This document shows, one piece after another, positions 14,201-26,400 of a DNA stretch of 64,000 nt. The stretch is taken from NCBI RefSeq assembly GCF_050947335.1, contig NC_134985.1:22931190-22995189 (forward strand), read 5' to 3'. The stretch's first letter is position 1. Each line of letters starts with the position of its first letter. The notes under the pieces are model-generated. The model ran no database searches. It saw nothing but the letters and a program-made list of their open reading frames with translations, and had not been told where the DNA came from. Both the position numbers and the translations under genes were made by a program. This DNA comes from Megachile rotundata. Its lineage: Eukaryota > Arthropoda > Insecta > Hymenoptera > Megachilidae.

Positions 14201-17200
14201 TTTTCAACGTTCAACTACCTAAACATTAAACACGCGTTCTAAACGGAAAAATCTGCGTACCTGTTAAAATCTCCTTAATCTTTTACCTATCTTTTACTAA
14301 CCTGTTACCTATTTCCGTATAGAGTTATCTCGAGATCGCGGAGGCACAGGAACGCGTATCAAAGGGAGAACTCTTTATGTTCAGGTTTCTGTCCAACAAA
14401 TTCGAGGAAAGTTACACGCCTACGATCGAAGACTTCCATCGAAAGCTGTACAGAATCAGAGGAGAGGTCCATCAGCTTGATCTGCTGGACACGAGCGGCA
14501 ACCATCCGTTTCCCGCCATGCGACGATTATCCTTCCTAACAGGTAAGTCTGTTAACTTAAATCCGCTCGACTGGCCGCTTTAAATCGAATCGACTAGGAT
14601 TCGTTGATTTTTAATTGACCGTTTCGATACACAGGATACGAGATGTTTCATAATTTTGAAATTCTATATTTCCGCGGGTAACGCGAAAATATGTATTCTT
14701 TTATCCGTACACGAGGTCGGTACACGGTAAAATAAGGAACAAAGGGAACAAGGCCTTCTGTTTTCGAAACGCGAGATGTCTCTTGGTCCGTACACGACGA
14801 GCCAAGATCCGCTTCCGCAACTTGTTGAGCAGCCGTTCTTCCATCTAGTCCGGTAACTTCGTTTCCGTGGAGTTTCCAGCCAAGTGCGAGCGAGAGGTTA
14901 CAGTCTCGATATCGAGCGAAATATCGATCGAACAGCGAAACTCGACGACGTCCTAGAGAACAACAGCTCGTCGAACGGATTCCGCTGGAGCGTAGATAGC
15001 AGGATAGGAAAATCCAACGCAACGGTAACATCGGCACGCTATCCACGAGAATATGCTCGAGTGGCATTCGTCGGTGAGCGGCACGCTTTTACCGATTCTC
15101 CGCAATTTTGCGAAACGCGCATAGTCAATATTTGCAGGCAAAGTTGAAACGCTCGCCGGGAAAGTATTGTGCGAGTCAACCGGAGAGTTGCGACACGACG
15201 CGGCACAAACTGCTAAACAACCTTTGAAAATATACATATTATCACCGCTATTCGCTAAATAATAAATAAAATAGATAATAAAAATCAAATATTCCATTCG
15301 ATGTTAGATCTTCGTAGGTAGCTGTTTAGACGTAGAAACTTGTCCAGTTCGATGAACGCGATACCAATTGGAAAACTGTCACGAGCAAAACGATAGATTC
15401 GCTTTCTCTTCCGGAAAAATGTATTTGCATCAGCCGTGACGCACGTGACGACAGCCCGTACGCATATTCCGTATACCAGCGTATTACGGCTGTACGCGTA
15501 TTGATCATTCGACTTACGAAACACGCGCGCACCTCACGTGTGCGTCCGTACATCATACAACCACCACGTGAACACCTCTGCACCCTCGGTATGATCCTGC
15601 CAATTATTCGATCGAACAATAATTCTCGATAACAACAATTACTCGATAAAACTGATCTACCACGGAAATATTTTACATTATTTTTTTCTTCTCTCAACAA
15701 AATATTTACTCACGTATTCCATTTAGAAAGATCTAACCTAACATTTTTCATGTTTGCAACGAGCTTGCTTCAGTTTGGAAACGATTGATCATAGTCGTAG
15801 AATTGCGCACGTTGCATCAGCAGGATACTATATAATAACAAGAAGAACGATTCGTTATTAATATTATCGCACGCTTTACCAGTACGGCTTTACCAGTACG
15901 AAATTTTCAACTCGCGAATACGATGATATTTATCCTTTTAATCATTCCACTCTGGCGTGATTAATGAAAACGTTGCGTTACAGCCGCGAGTTTATCTCCT
16001 GCTTGAAATATCTACCCAAGACGCCGGAGTTACCCTGCTTCCTAATAAATTTCCGTAATTATCGCGTTCTAACTAATTATTCGCATCAACGAATGCGCGC
16101 GTGTAATAAATGACATTTAACAAACCAGCGAATAACCGTGCAATTTGCAAGCTCGATCCACGCTTCGATTAAACGCTTGCATCGTAGTCGAGGACAAACG
16201 TATACGATTCAGTAACGCTCGCACTTTGTTCTGTCCTTTCTCCTGAAAATTTTCACCTGCATAACGTAGGTATGTATATTCGATTTTTTCTCGAGGAGCT
16301 ATTTCTTCTCTCGTCGTTGATTCGCTTCTCGTAACGCGTGTGCCCATAAATACCAAAGATATAATATCAGGATCGAATCCAACGCCAATTAATCGAACGC
16401 GATCCAGTTTCGATACGCGGTTCAATTTCTTTCGACTCGTTCGTTCGTTCGTCGCGTTATATTTCCGTATAGATAGGATAAGTACTGCCGAGACTCGAAA
16501 TGTCCGATTAGCAGCGTAGCCGCGAACGAGGATCTTTCGTACGAAACGAGCGTTCGAACCATTGGAAAACGAGAATCAGACGCGCAAATAGTGTTCCTAC
16601 GATTCATCTTCGCTTAGCCTTACTATTTCCACGAGTCTGACTCGTCACGCACTCGTACTTCAGCCGTGATCAATTTTACTCGAATTTTGAATACGTTTCA
16701 ATTTCCAGTTCAAGTCCAATTATAGTTTCCATAATCAAGGGTTGCATTACACCAAACTGACATAACATTTCAACTTTCTTCGTCTCTTTTAATATCGTAG
16801 CTGTGATTAATTAGTTCTTATCGACGATGTCAGCAAGTCGCCGAGCATTGACGCGATAAGGAAACATATTGACGGCCGTTGAAATAAGCGCGTTAATAAC
16901 GTTGAAAAGGCATTTCTAGCTTTTGGATGGTTAGGTTCGAAGTCGAACGCGACCGAGCAGAAGAGACGCTCGAGACACGCGCGTGAAATATGCATCGAGC
17001 CGGGTCGAGCACGACCGCGACCGACGACGCTTTCGAATAAACTCGTCTACCGATCAACGAATTTTCGTAACTTTGTCAAATACATGAAACGAACAATCCT
17101 TCATTTTATAATACATTGGACAGGTATCGATTTCTTCCACTTACCACTGCATTTCGTTTGCCACTTGCAGTATATTAGTTTGAAATGTAGAACTTCATAA

Positions 17201-20200
17201 AAATGATTATGGTAGAGCTTTTAGCGTCTAGTTAGCGCTCGTAATAAACAGCAATACGCGAGCAGCTCTATCGCCTTACTATGTAATGAACGATTTCGAG
17301 ATACGAAAACTTATGTCACGAAAGCATCGTAAAACGACATTTACAAACATGTATGCGCGCGTTGTGTCCTATCGAAACATACATATATTCCGAAATTTCT
17401 AAATCCCTATACAGTGTACAGAATCGGTGGTAGAATTTCTGCATCGCTGCTACGTAGATAGATTTATTTCATTAATAAATGAACTTTATTTCTTTCGCGA
17501 TGAAAATACGATATAAATTAATCGGCAAAATGAATCGTGCGATCGAGTGAATATACGACGAAACGGAGGTTTTTACTGCATCTAGTTCTCTTCTTCCACG
17601 AAAATTTTCATCTCCCCGAGTTATACGAGCGTTACATGCCACGCGGACCTCCGCTCGCGATACGAATATTTGCTAGTCGATGCCATTCAACGCGACTAGA
17701 CGCGACTAGACGCGACTATACTCGACTAGACGAACGCGGCTGCTATGCAAAATAAGAGAAAAAAGAGGGTTAGTTATTAAGTCCGGGCGAGTCTCTTATA
17801 TAGACCGACATCGAGATTACGGTGCTGGAAAAGCCGTTATTAAAGTCGGCTTTCGAGCTACGATTCGTATCAGAGAAGCTGTGTCATTTATAATAATACG
17901 TCGAGCCTCGAATAAACAGATTTCTATAATTAATCTGTCGTTTACAACTCTGTTTATACATTTCTATACGTATATTATCGATTCAAGTACTTGACTATCA
18001 GGTACTTGAGCCCGACGATCGTATTCGACGTAACGAAATACGTACCTACTTACTTAGCATGCAATTAATCTTGCATTGCTTTTGTGGAAATTATAGTAAT
18101 ATTAGAAGCGTCGAACAAGTATCGTAGAATTACCAAGTTCGACTACAATTTCGACTCGAAAGCTAACCTTCGACTTGATAAATTTCAACTCGCCAACTCA
18201 GTTTCGTATATTTTGCGTAGTAAACATTAATCGATCGCGAAAAAGTAAAATATTCTCTGCTCGAGAGAAAATTCGACACGTTGAGAGCGGGACGAGTTAA
18301 AGGATCCTTTTCGTGGAGAGAACGAGAGAGAATCGAAGAAAAGGTTCGAAATGGCGCGACACAGATTTCAGTAAAATGGAATCTCCGTTTAAATCAGTTC
18401 TCCCAATGTCTCTCACGATTATTCGAACCTTCCCCTTTTCTCGTACTTTCGACCGTTCTCGCTTCGCTCCAACCTCTCGATTGATCATAATTATCCACCT
18501 TTTGTCCTAATTACTCGCGATAAGATTTCCTTTTAATTAACTTAAGAGCTAGGCGTTTCGTTAAACGGATCTCTTTTCTGCCCTTTCGTCTTCTATTCTC
18601 CTTTATTCGTAAATGAATTACAGATTCCATACACCGTAAACCGTCCACTCCGGACGAATTCGCCTAAGATCTTGGTCGCGTGTGTTTGCGCTGCACTTAT
18701 CTGCCGGGCAAAGTCGAGGGACATAGAAGACATAGAAGAAAAACGATCGTTCGCGTCACAGGATAAATAAAGTTTAAACAACTCGATCGAAAGATGACGC
18801 CTAGAAGATCGTTCTACCAGCTTGTTTTTAAGAAAAGTATCTCGACTAGAGAGAAAGGAGGACTCGAACGTAAACACCAACAGTAAAGTTTCCATCGCCT
18901 CCTTCGCAGCTATTTGCAAACAGATGGGAAGAAAAGAGCTCGTGGTCCGATTCGAAGAGCTTTCGAGAGAACTTATCGTCCGCCAACGATCTGTTCCGCA
19001 TCGTAGAATCGTGCTAACTTTATAGTCAACTCGAGAACAAAGCCTGTTCGACGCGATAACGATTTCCTCCTAGATAGCAACCTGCGGTCCATTCACTTTT
19101 ACCTGCACATGGCCGTAATCGGTTCGACGTTCTCGTCCTACCGAGATTAATTCGATCCAAATAAATTGAACCGCGACGCTAGCTTCTACATACTATTCGC
19201 TAGCTTCGACTTCTAATTTCGTATTTACATAAACGAGCTCTCGTACACCGACAAATTTTCCATATTCTCAAGTTTTCCTTCTGCCCGCCAGAAAATTGAG
19301 GAAGAAGGCTTCGCTACTCGATACGGTATCTATCAGTTCGACAGTTACCGCGCATTATTCCATACGACGCGCGCTCGTAATTTAAAATCGCGAAGCATAT
19401 ATTATATGTATATATACATATTCTTCGGGCATAATACACGCGCGAAGTTATGTCAATTAGAAAAACCGTTCTAGGAACAAATGAAACAGTTGCATCGAAA
19501 TCCTGTTTAACATTATTATATCGCGGGTAACGTTTCTTTGCTTCGTACTACACGAGAAACGATTAGTCGGAAGCAACGAGATACGAAAGAGAAATCTCTC
19601 CGTTGCATTTACTCTGTCGTGTTCGGCTCGCGTTTGCAACGCGATCCATCCAAGCTGCGTTAATTATTTTCTCCCATGGGCTGCACGCTTCTTTCCTCGT
19701 CGGAAGAGAGCCGGAAGCAAGAGGACCGACATTCCATCGTGGAATCTTTGGAGCGCGAAAGAAATATAGAATACATACTATGAATGCGAATGCGATCGTA
19801 ACATGAACAAGATCTGTCGCGATTTCTATTCTATTTCTGCTAATGTACGCTGCGATCAATGTTTAAAGACGATTAGATTATTATTAAAAAAGTGTATCTA
19901 TTAAAAATTGTATCTAAGGATCGATGCGTTATAAATTTCCACAACAGGTACGACCGCTATTTCTGTTAGATACGTTCTGACAAATATCAGCGAAAGAAGA
20001 ATTGATCTATCGCGGTGCAGCTTACAATACGAAACAAGCTACTCGGTGAGACGATACAGAGTTGATCTATTCCGACACGATTTTCCGTGTGTCGTCAAAA
20101 TTGATAGTCTCCGGTAGTTATTCCCGACGGAACTGGTTGCAACGTTTTCAACGAGTCGCGTGAACTTTGACCAGCACGAGTGCTTAATGAGATTCCGAAT

Positions 20201-22125
20201 AATTTGCATGGGAAGGAGAAACTTGTAAAAGATAAACGATCGTTACGATAAAGGAAAAAACTTAACGATCGTTCTTCGGCCACATATTATGACGCTTTAA
20301 AATTCAAATTGTTCGATCGTTATACTTGTATTTTGTTGTAAAAGTTGGCAGATTTTTTACGCGAGACTCGAAACTGATTAATAACTTTGCTCGCTACGAG
20401 AGATCGATATTTGCGTCGGTGTCGCGGAACGAAACTTCCCTTCCATTCATTTCCATAGTTGTTTAAAGATAGTTTTGTGATACAGGAGATCTGTTCGTGG
20501 TGGTGTTCAGTTTGGATTGTCGGGAATCCTTCGAAGAGGCCATCAGACTGCGAGAATCGATCCTGGAAACTAAAGTTAGCGCAACTCAGAGCGCCACGAA
20601 GAGCAGAAGCAAGAGTCACTTCAATTTGAAGGTTCCTATGGTCATCGTCGGGAATAAATGTGATAAGGATGTTAAGTATGTGCATCGTGTATCATCCGTC
20701 TCGGACCATTAATTCATCGAACATCGGTCAATTGACCCTTTCGCTGCGTCTCGCGACTCCGCGACTGCGAAGCTCCAAAAGTACGTCGACAACTTTCCCA
20801 GAGAAATGGACATTCGATCAAAATTTCCATTCGTTCCATCCAACGATCTTAAGTGTAAAATAATTGCACCGAACAACCGTAGTCGCTCGTAATAATCCGC
20901 GTTCGTTCAGTAGTAGCGAAAGGGTTAATCGATGAAATTTCCTAACTAATTTACTTATTAGCTATTACTACGCACCGCTGCAAACTTTCCACTCCATTTC
21001 GACTCGATACCAATTTACGATGTCCGCTTCTGCATAGATACATATACACGACGTACAGCGTGCGATGAAATTGCACGATTACACTCTAATTGGCAAAAAC
21101 ATGCATCCTTGCAAAAGGGAAACAACTTTTCTTCGTAATACTTCCGACCAAGAAAAAATTCCCTTTCGATCGGAACGTAATTCGCAATTGGTTCGTTCGT
21201 TCGTTCGTTCGGATGTTACTAAAAATTTAGTAAATTAAGTTGAACTATCAGGTGTATCGAAACGAAAGACGTTCTCTTTCTAACGACCTATTGATCTAAG
21301 CAGGTGGCAACATAGGAATGCAGACATCTCGAAATACGAGAATGTTGAAATATACGTCTCGATATAATGTACAAACACATATTCCGCTTTTATAATATAC
21401 ATATATTAATTAATTAACTACGAGACAATGTTCGATCGCGACAAAATTTTAGAAGTCGCGCAGCACAGTATTTCGCAAAAGAATATAAAAAAGGAATAAA
21501 AAATGACGAATATGTTCGGTGTGTTCACAGAACAGTTACGGTAGAAGAAGCAGAAGAATATTGCAACAGTCAGGACGATTGTTGCGTTTTCGTGGAGGCT
21601 TCCGCAAAGAGGAACTACCACGTGGAGGAGCTCTTTTATCAACTTTTCGTAGTGGCGGGCTTACCTCTCGAAATGGCACCTAATCATCACAGAAAGGTTC
21701 CACTCACTTTCGGTTCTCCTACGATGTTACCACCGTCACAAGTAAGTGATTTTATGAACCTTACGATCGGATAAGGAAAGTCGGTGTCTCGAGAATTTTC
21801 GAAAACGCGTAGCCGATTTAAGCCCATTCGAGCTTTAGGTATTTTTTCCGTAACGCTCATAATCAAATTTAACTTATTCTTAGGCTAATGGAGAATTTTT
21901 AGTATCCACGGTGCCGCGCGGCCCAATTTTCACGTTTATAACGACGAAACTCGATTTGTTAATTAGCGTATCTCCCCGCGTACGAGCAGAGAAATCGTCG
22001 ATTAAAAATGCGCGAGAAAAGAGAGCAGAGGTTCGGTAAGTCGAAAGATGACAACATCATTTAAGTTGGGGGTTTAAAAGTCGTTCATTTCACGGTTCTT
22101 GACCGAGAAATTCAAAACGGCGCAA

Positions 22126-22184
<59 letters not shown>

Positions 22185-22619
22185 GGGAAAACGTTTTAGA
22201 AGTTACCGAGGTGGGAAACAGAGCGAGGGACGAACGAAAGAGCAATCCGGATAGAAAACGTAAATAACCCTCGAAAATTTATAAACGCGGTAATTGGAGA
22301 ATTCGTGAGCACGGCTTAGGGACGCGTTAAACCGACGAAACGGTCCGGCATTTTTCCTCGGGAAAACGCGTGGAAATGTCTGAAAAGAACGACAATTTGT
22401 TTCCAGCCAAGGCACAAAGCGACCCTGAGTATAAAGCGACGGCTGAGCGACGCCTGCGGCGTCGTGGCGCCCAATGTGCGTCGACCCAGCATAAGAACAG
22501 ATCTGATGATCATGAGGACGAAAACGTGTTCCCTGGCTGCGGGGAACGAGAACAATGCACCGGGATCGAGGATCACTCTGAGATCCTCCGACGCCAGGAA
22601 GACATGCTCGATTCAGTGA
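11226..22619 (+). CDS. RASD (Dexras1/Rhes)-type Ras-like small GTPase
   Basis: Membrane-anchored Ras-superfamily GTPase that, by family, cycles between GTP and GDP and modulates G-protein and kinase signalling. Coding exons: (11226)-11512, 14385-14542, 20486-20675, 21531-21741, 22407-22619; all phases join and give about 352 codons from 11226. Visible motifs are the P-loop GSARVGKTA, effector region YTPTIEDFHRK, the subfamily-specific switch DTSGNHPFPAMRR in place of DTAGQ, NKCD for guanine recognition, and EASAK. A basic tail contains KRRLSDACGVVAPNVRRPS and ends in the prenylation box CSIQ followed by TGA at 22617. Exon 1 enters after an acceptor (GATTACAG) at 11225 with no in-frame ATG before the P-loop, so the start lies in an upstream exon. 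The introns are very long compared with the other genes here. A candidate poly(A) signal lies at 23154. The open frame seen across 22370-22804 in another phase is a shadow. Confidence 0.87.
12309..12339. repeat. Tandem decamer (ATCGAATCGG)x3
   Basis: Three adjacent copies of a 10-base unit within the first intron of the coding part of the RASD-type gene. Confidence 0.85.
17691..17733. repeat. Tandem decamer (CGCGACTAGA)n
   Basis: Three near-perfect copies and a fourth diverged copy of a 10-base unit, intronic in the RASD-type gene. Confidence 0.8.
22126..22184. repeat. (TCG)n trinucleotide repeat in the last RASD intron
   Basis: About 19 uninterrupted TCG units lie in the 665-base intron before the final coding exon, ending about 220 bases upstream of its acceptor (22406). 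It is not coding in the spliced frame. Confidence 0.93.
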
Positions 22620-23153
22620 TATACCCAGCAGTTTTATCGATAATCGGACTCGAAACGATGCGACGAGACACTTGGCTTCGAAGACGATCTTTGCCCAGCG
22701 ATTACGCGACTCTCGACACGAATCGTGATCGCCGACATCGCCACATCACCTCACCGAACACCGAACAATTTTTAACGGACAAATTGTTACTTCTGTTCGA
22801 ATAAACAAATATCTAGCTGCGTACTGGGTGATTCGAAGCAACCTATCGGTAGTTTCAAAAGTTTCTACTTAATCGCGTATATTTTCATCAGATTAACTAG
22901 ACGAGATGGATTTTTTCGATTTTTCACTTTTCACCTTCAACTTGTCTTGCTTTGCAGAATGTTTGTCTTGGATGCCTTCGCAAATATCCTCCTTATTCCG
23001 ATCTATTAGATATTGGTATAATTATAATACCTACTGTCCGCTAAAAGCGACTGATCGCTTTCGAAGATCGTACAAAATTCTCAATGTAACTTGTGCTAGT
23101 AATATTTTGCCAAAAGATCGAGAACATTTAATATAAAATAGAGTAGAGTAACA

Positions 23154-23159
23154 AATAAA
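23154..23159 (+). terminator. Candidate poly(A) signal of the RASD-type gene
   Basis: AATAAA about 535 bases after the stop codon at 22617-22619, on the gene's strand. It is the first canonical hexamer I noticed downstream. Confidence 0.45.
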
Positions 23160-23366
23160 TAACGTGTGCATATTTATTTTTATTTTAATAACGGTCTCAA
23201 TATGTCAAAACGTATTGCCGACGCTATCGAATAATATCGTTAATAACATACAAACATTTATCGGATCACTTTCGAATCACCCTGTACATAAACATGTCTT
23301 TTCTAAGTAGCTACGATTCAACAACTATCATCCGACACAAGTTTCGTACTTCTGTTTCGATCGATC

Positions 23367-23430
23367 GAAGAAAAGAGAAGAAAAGAGAAGAAAAGAGAAG
23401 AAAAGAGAAGAAAAGAGAAGAAAAGAAAAG
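23367..23430. repeat. Purine-rich decamer minisatellite (GAAGAAAAGA)n
   Basis: About six tandem copies of a 10-base all-purine unit, downstream of the RASD-type gene. Confidence 0.88.
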
Positions 23431-23439
23431 ATGTATATT

Positions 23440-26400
23440 TAAATGACAAAAAAAGAAGCCTTTTCTATGCGGCATTTAATTATGAGAGTATAGCGAACTG
23501 TACAGTGATAATGAACGTTCAACGAAGAGGATCGTTAAAAGACGTAAATTAATACGTGTATATCGCGTGTTTCTACGGAAGTGACATAGGATAGGAGGGG
23601 TCGTAAGCGGGGATCGTCGCAAAAAGGAAAAAAATGAAACATTAAAAAACCGACCACGCTGCTCGCCTTAATTAATTAAAGGAATAGCTGTAGCATAGCG
23701 TCCCCGAAGTAACATATATTATTAAAGTAAGATGTAATCGACGCGGAAAAGTTTGCCGTATAATTATGATCGAAACGAATGAAAGATACGTTTTCCTGAT
23801 CGTTTCTGAATATTTCGAGAATATTTTAAGAACAGTCGATCATTTGTAATTTCGAGTTAAACGGTTCCTCGCAAAAACGTTTCTGAATCGAGTCATCGAG
23901 CTGTACAGGGACCAGTTTCCACGAAAATCATTAGACCTTGATCTTCGCGCATCAAATCATGTCCCTGATTAACATGCTAGAAATTTTAGCCGGCGCTCAA
24001 TGTTCGTTAAAAATGTATGAACCAAAAAAGGTTGGTGATTTGTATCCGCGCGTACAGTGTGCAAGAAGAAAGCAATTTCAGCGTTAACAAGGGTTAACGG
24101 TAAATCAGAAAGAGGTTCCGATTAGATTATATGTCCTGGAAGTAGGACGACTCCTTTGGGGGAGAAACGGAATCTACCGCGTTAACATAACATGGCGGAA
24201 AGTTCTGCCGCCATACTGAGATCTGTACATGTACCTATCGCGATCCAAACGGATCAAGATTAGACGTAGAGCGTAGCGTGTAGAACGTAGAATACAGAAT
24301 ATAGAATATAAAGTATAGAGAGTACTTTGCTCTTTCTTGCAAATTATAATATGCGTAGACGCGGTGGATTCCCTGCCTCCTCTCTACATATGTATGTCTA
24401 CTAAACAATCAGATGTATATTGTTTTATTAACAAGACCGTGCATAGAAGCGGTAGTAACAGTAGCGTATGGAGTACGTAAAGAATCGCGCATATCGGTGA
24501 CCGATTCTCCGAATATACCTCCAGAGTCTGACTAATTACGTAGAACTCGTGGAACGTGTTCCGTTTCGAACTTTCCGTTAAACAAAGAACATCGGCTAAA
24601 ATGTTATTCGGGACAATGAGCTTGACAACTTGTCTCGTCATATGGCAAGTTCAGTTGCCATACGGGGTTTGATCAATTCTCGCGCGGTATTACTTTCATA
24701 TTTGATCGAAGGATTTTTATCGAATTTAAATTATTTCGAGCGATTAATTTACTCGAATCGCGTTTATCGTTCTTACGATTGTCGCAATGGTCGACTGATC
24801 GTGAAACTCGAATTCTGTATAAGCATGATTGTCAAGCCAATGCGAACCAAATTCCGTATACGTGTATATATATATAATTAATTCGATGCGTTTACCAAGT
24901 TTCGCGAAGCTTCGAATAGTCAAGTTTTCCGACAATTATGGATTTCTTCCATTCGTGTCGCAGTCGGAACATCAAATTTCTTTCCTTTATTTTCCGTTGT
25001 CATAATATTTTTGCGACGCTAAAAACGTACAATACTGACAAATTTTCGAAGCTTCCAGCATCGTATTAGATTATTATTTGTCGCGTGAAAAACAGCATTT
25101 ATATTAATCTCGATATACGTGCTATTCAAAAGTCAAAAGTGAACACAACCATTATACTGTAACGACCGAAACGCCTCTAATTTTCGGACCAAAAGAGCAT
25201 TCCGTTTTCTTATAATAAATGCATAAACGATATAAAAAACGTGTCTTTTCATTGTTAGTTATTCGTAAGAGAGCTATACAGAGCGTTTAATAAAAAGACG
25301 TAGGCGACGAAAAACTACATGAGAAATTCTCTATGCTGATGAAAATCGAAAAGTTCTTTCAATTCGAAACATCGTATTCAAGCCACTTTCACGATTGAAA
25401 ATTGGACGCTTGACTTTTGAAACGCACGGCACAAGCCATAGACGACAGATTAACAAACTATATGTATGTAGAGAGGGTTTGAAAAGTCAGTCACGCGACT
25501 CTGAATCGCTCGTATCTCGGAAAAGAAATTTCTCGCGCGACAATTTCAATACGAACGATCGAGGGAAGATCGTCGGCGATTACAACATTTTTCGAAGGAA
25601 TAAGTCACAACGAGGTAATACTAGAGACGAGTGTATAATTACTAGGAAAGTAGGAGGAGAATTGACAGTAGCAGTTTGTATTTACGCGGTTGAAGAGTAA
25701 GAGTGGGTCATTTTCGTGGCAGCGCCCCGAACAACGTAATGAAAAGACATTTTTACAGAACTCCCAACAGATTAATTAACCCTCGCCGTTGGCAGGGATG
25801 AAAGGAACTCGCCTGTAGGTTTCCCGAGAGTCCTAGGGTGAGGTCAATTACTCGATTAATACGTTAATTAATTTCCAGCCCGCTACGCTTCCGTTTCGCC
25901 CCTATTTCGCTCCTTTCCTTTTTCTTTAAACGAACTACGAATTAAAGATAGTTCAGTTTCACCCTCGTTAGAAACGAATGCTTCTAATCAAAGAGCAAAA
26001 GCGCCTCCTCTTTTAAACAAAGATAATTCCGCGATTTCGAATATTCTACTGTTCTACGTTCTGTGAAATATACTTCTATATTATATTTGAGAAATTTCAA
26101 AGTGTTAATCGTCTACGATCTACAATATCGTTGTCCGTTCTCGTACATCTCTACGAAAACGAAACGCGATTCCATATCCCAGATTCTTACGACTTTATAT
26201 CTTTCTACTCGAAAATCTCTCTATGCGAAGTGTATTTCTGGGACCGATATCGATCGCAGCTAAACGGGGTTTTAATCGTCATCCGTGATACTTGTATAAC
26301 GAATCTTCTCGCGTCCAATCGAAAATGGAATCGAATTCGGTTGAAGGGCCACTGTCCCGTACGCTCGAGGTACCATTTATATTTCTCTGGAACATCGACG

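Larger units (their letters stand above)
11513..20485. other. RASD-type gene introns; no nested gene seen
   Basis: The introns 11513-14384 and 14543-20485 are CpG-rich and contain only short frames without recognisable products. Local tandem repeats are listed separately. No tRNA or nested gene was recognised on either strand. Confidence 0.5.

Noticed and set aside
22370..22804. 144-codon open frame over the last RASD exon
   Set aside because: It is in the wrong phase. The spliced frame from 22407 to the TGA at 22617 gives the conserved RASD tail and CAAX box.
24193..24213. Small hairpin ATGGCGG/CCGCCAT
   Set aside because: A 7-bp stem with a 7-base loop is within chance expectation for a 64-kb window.
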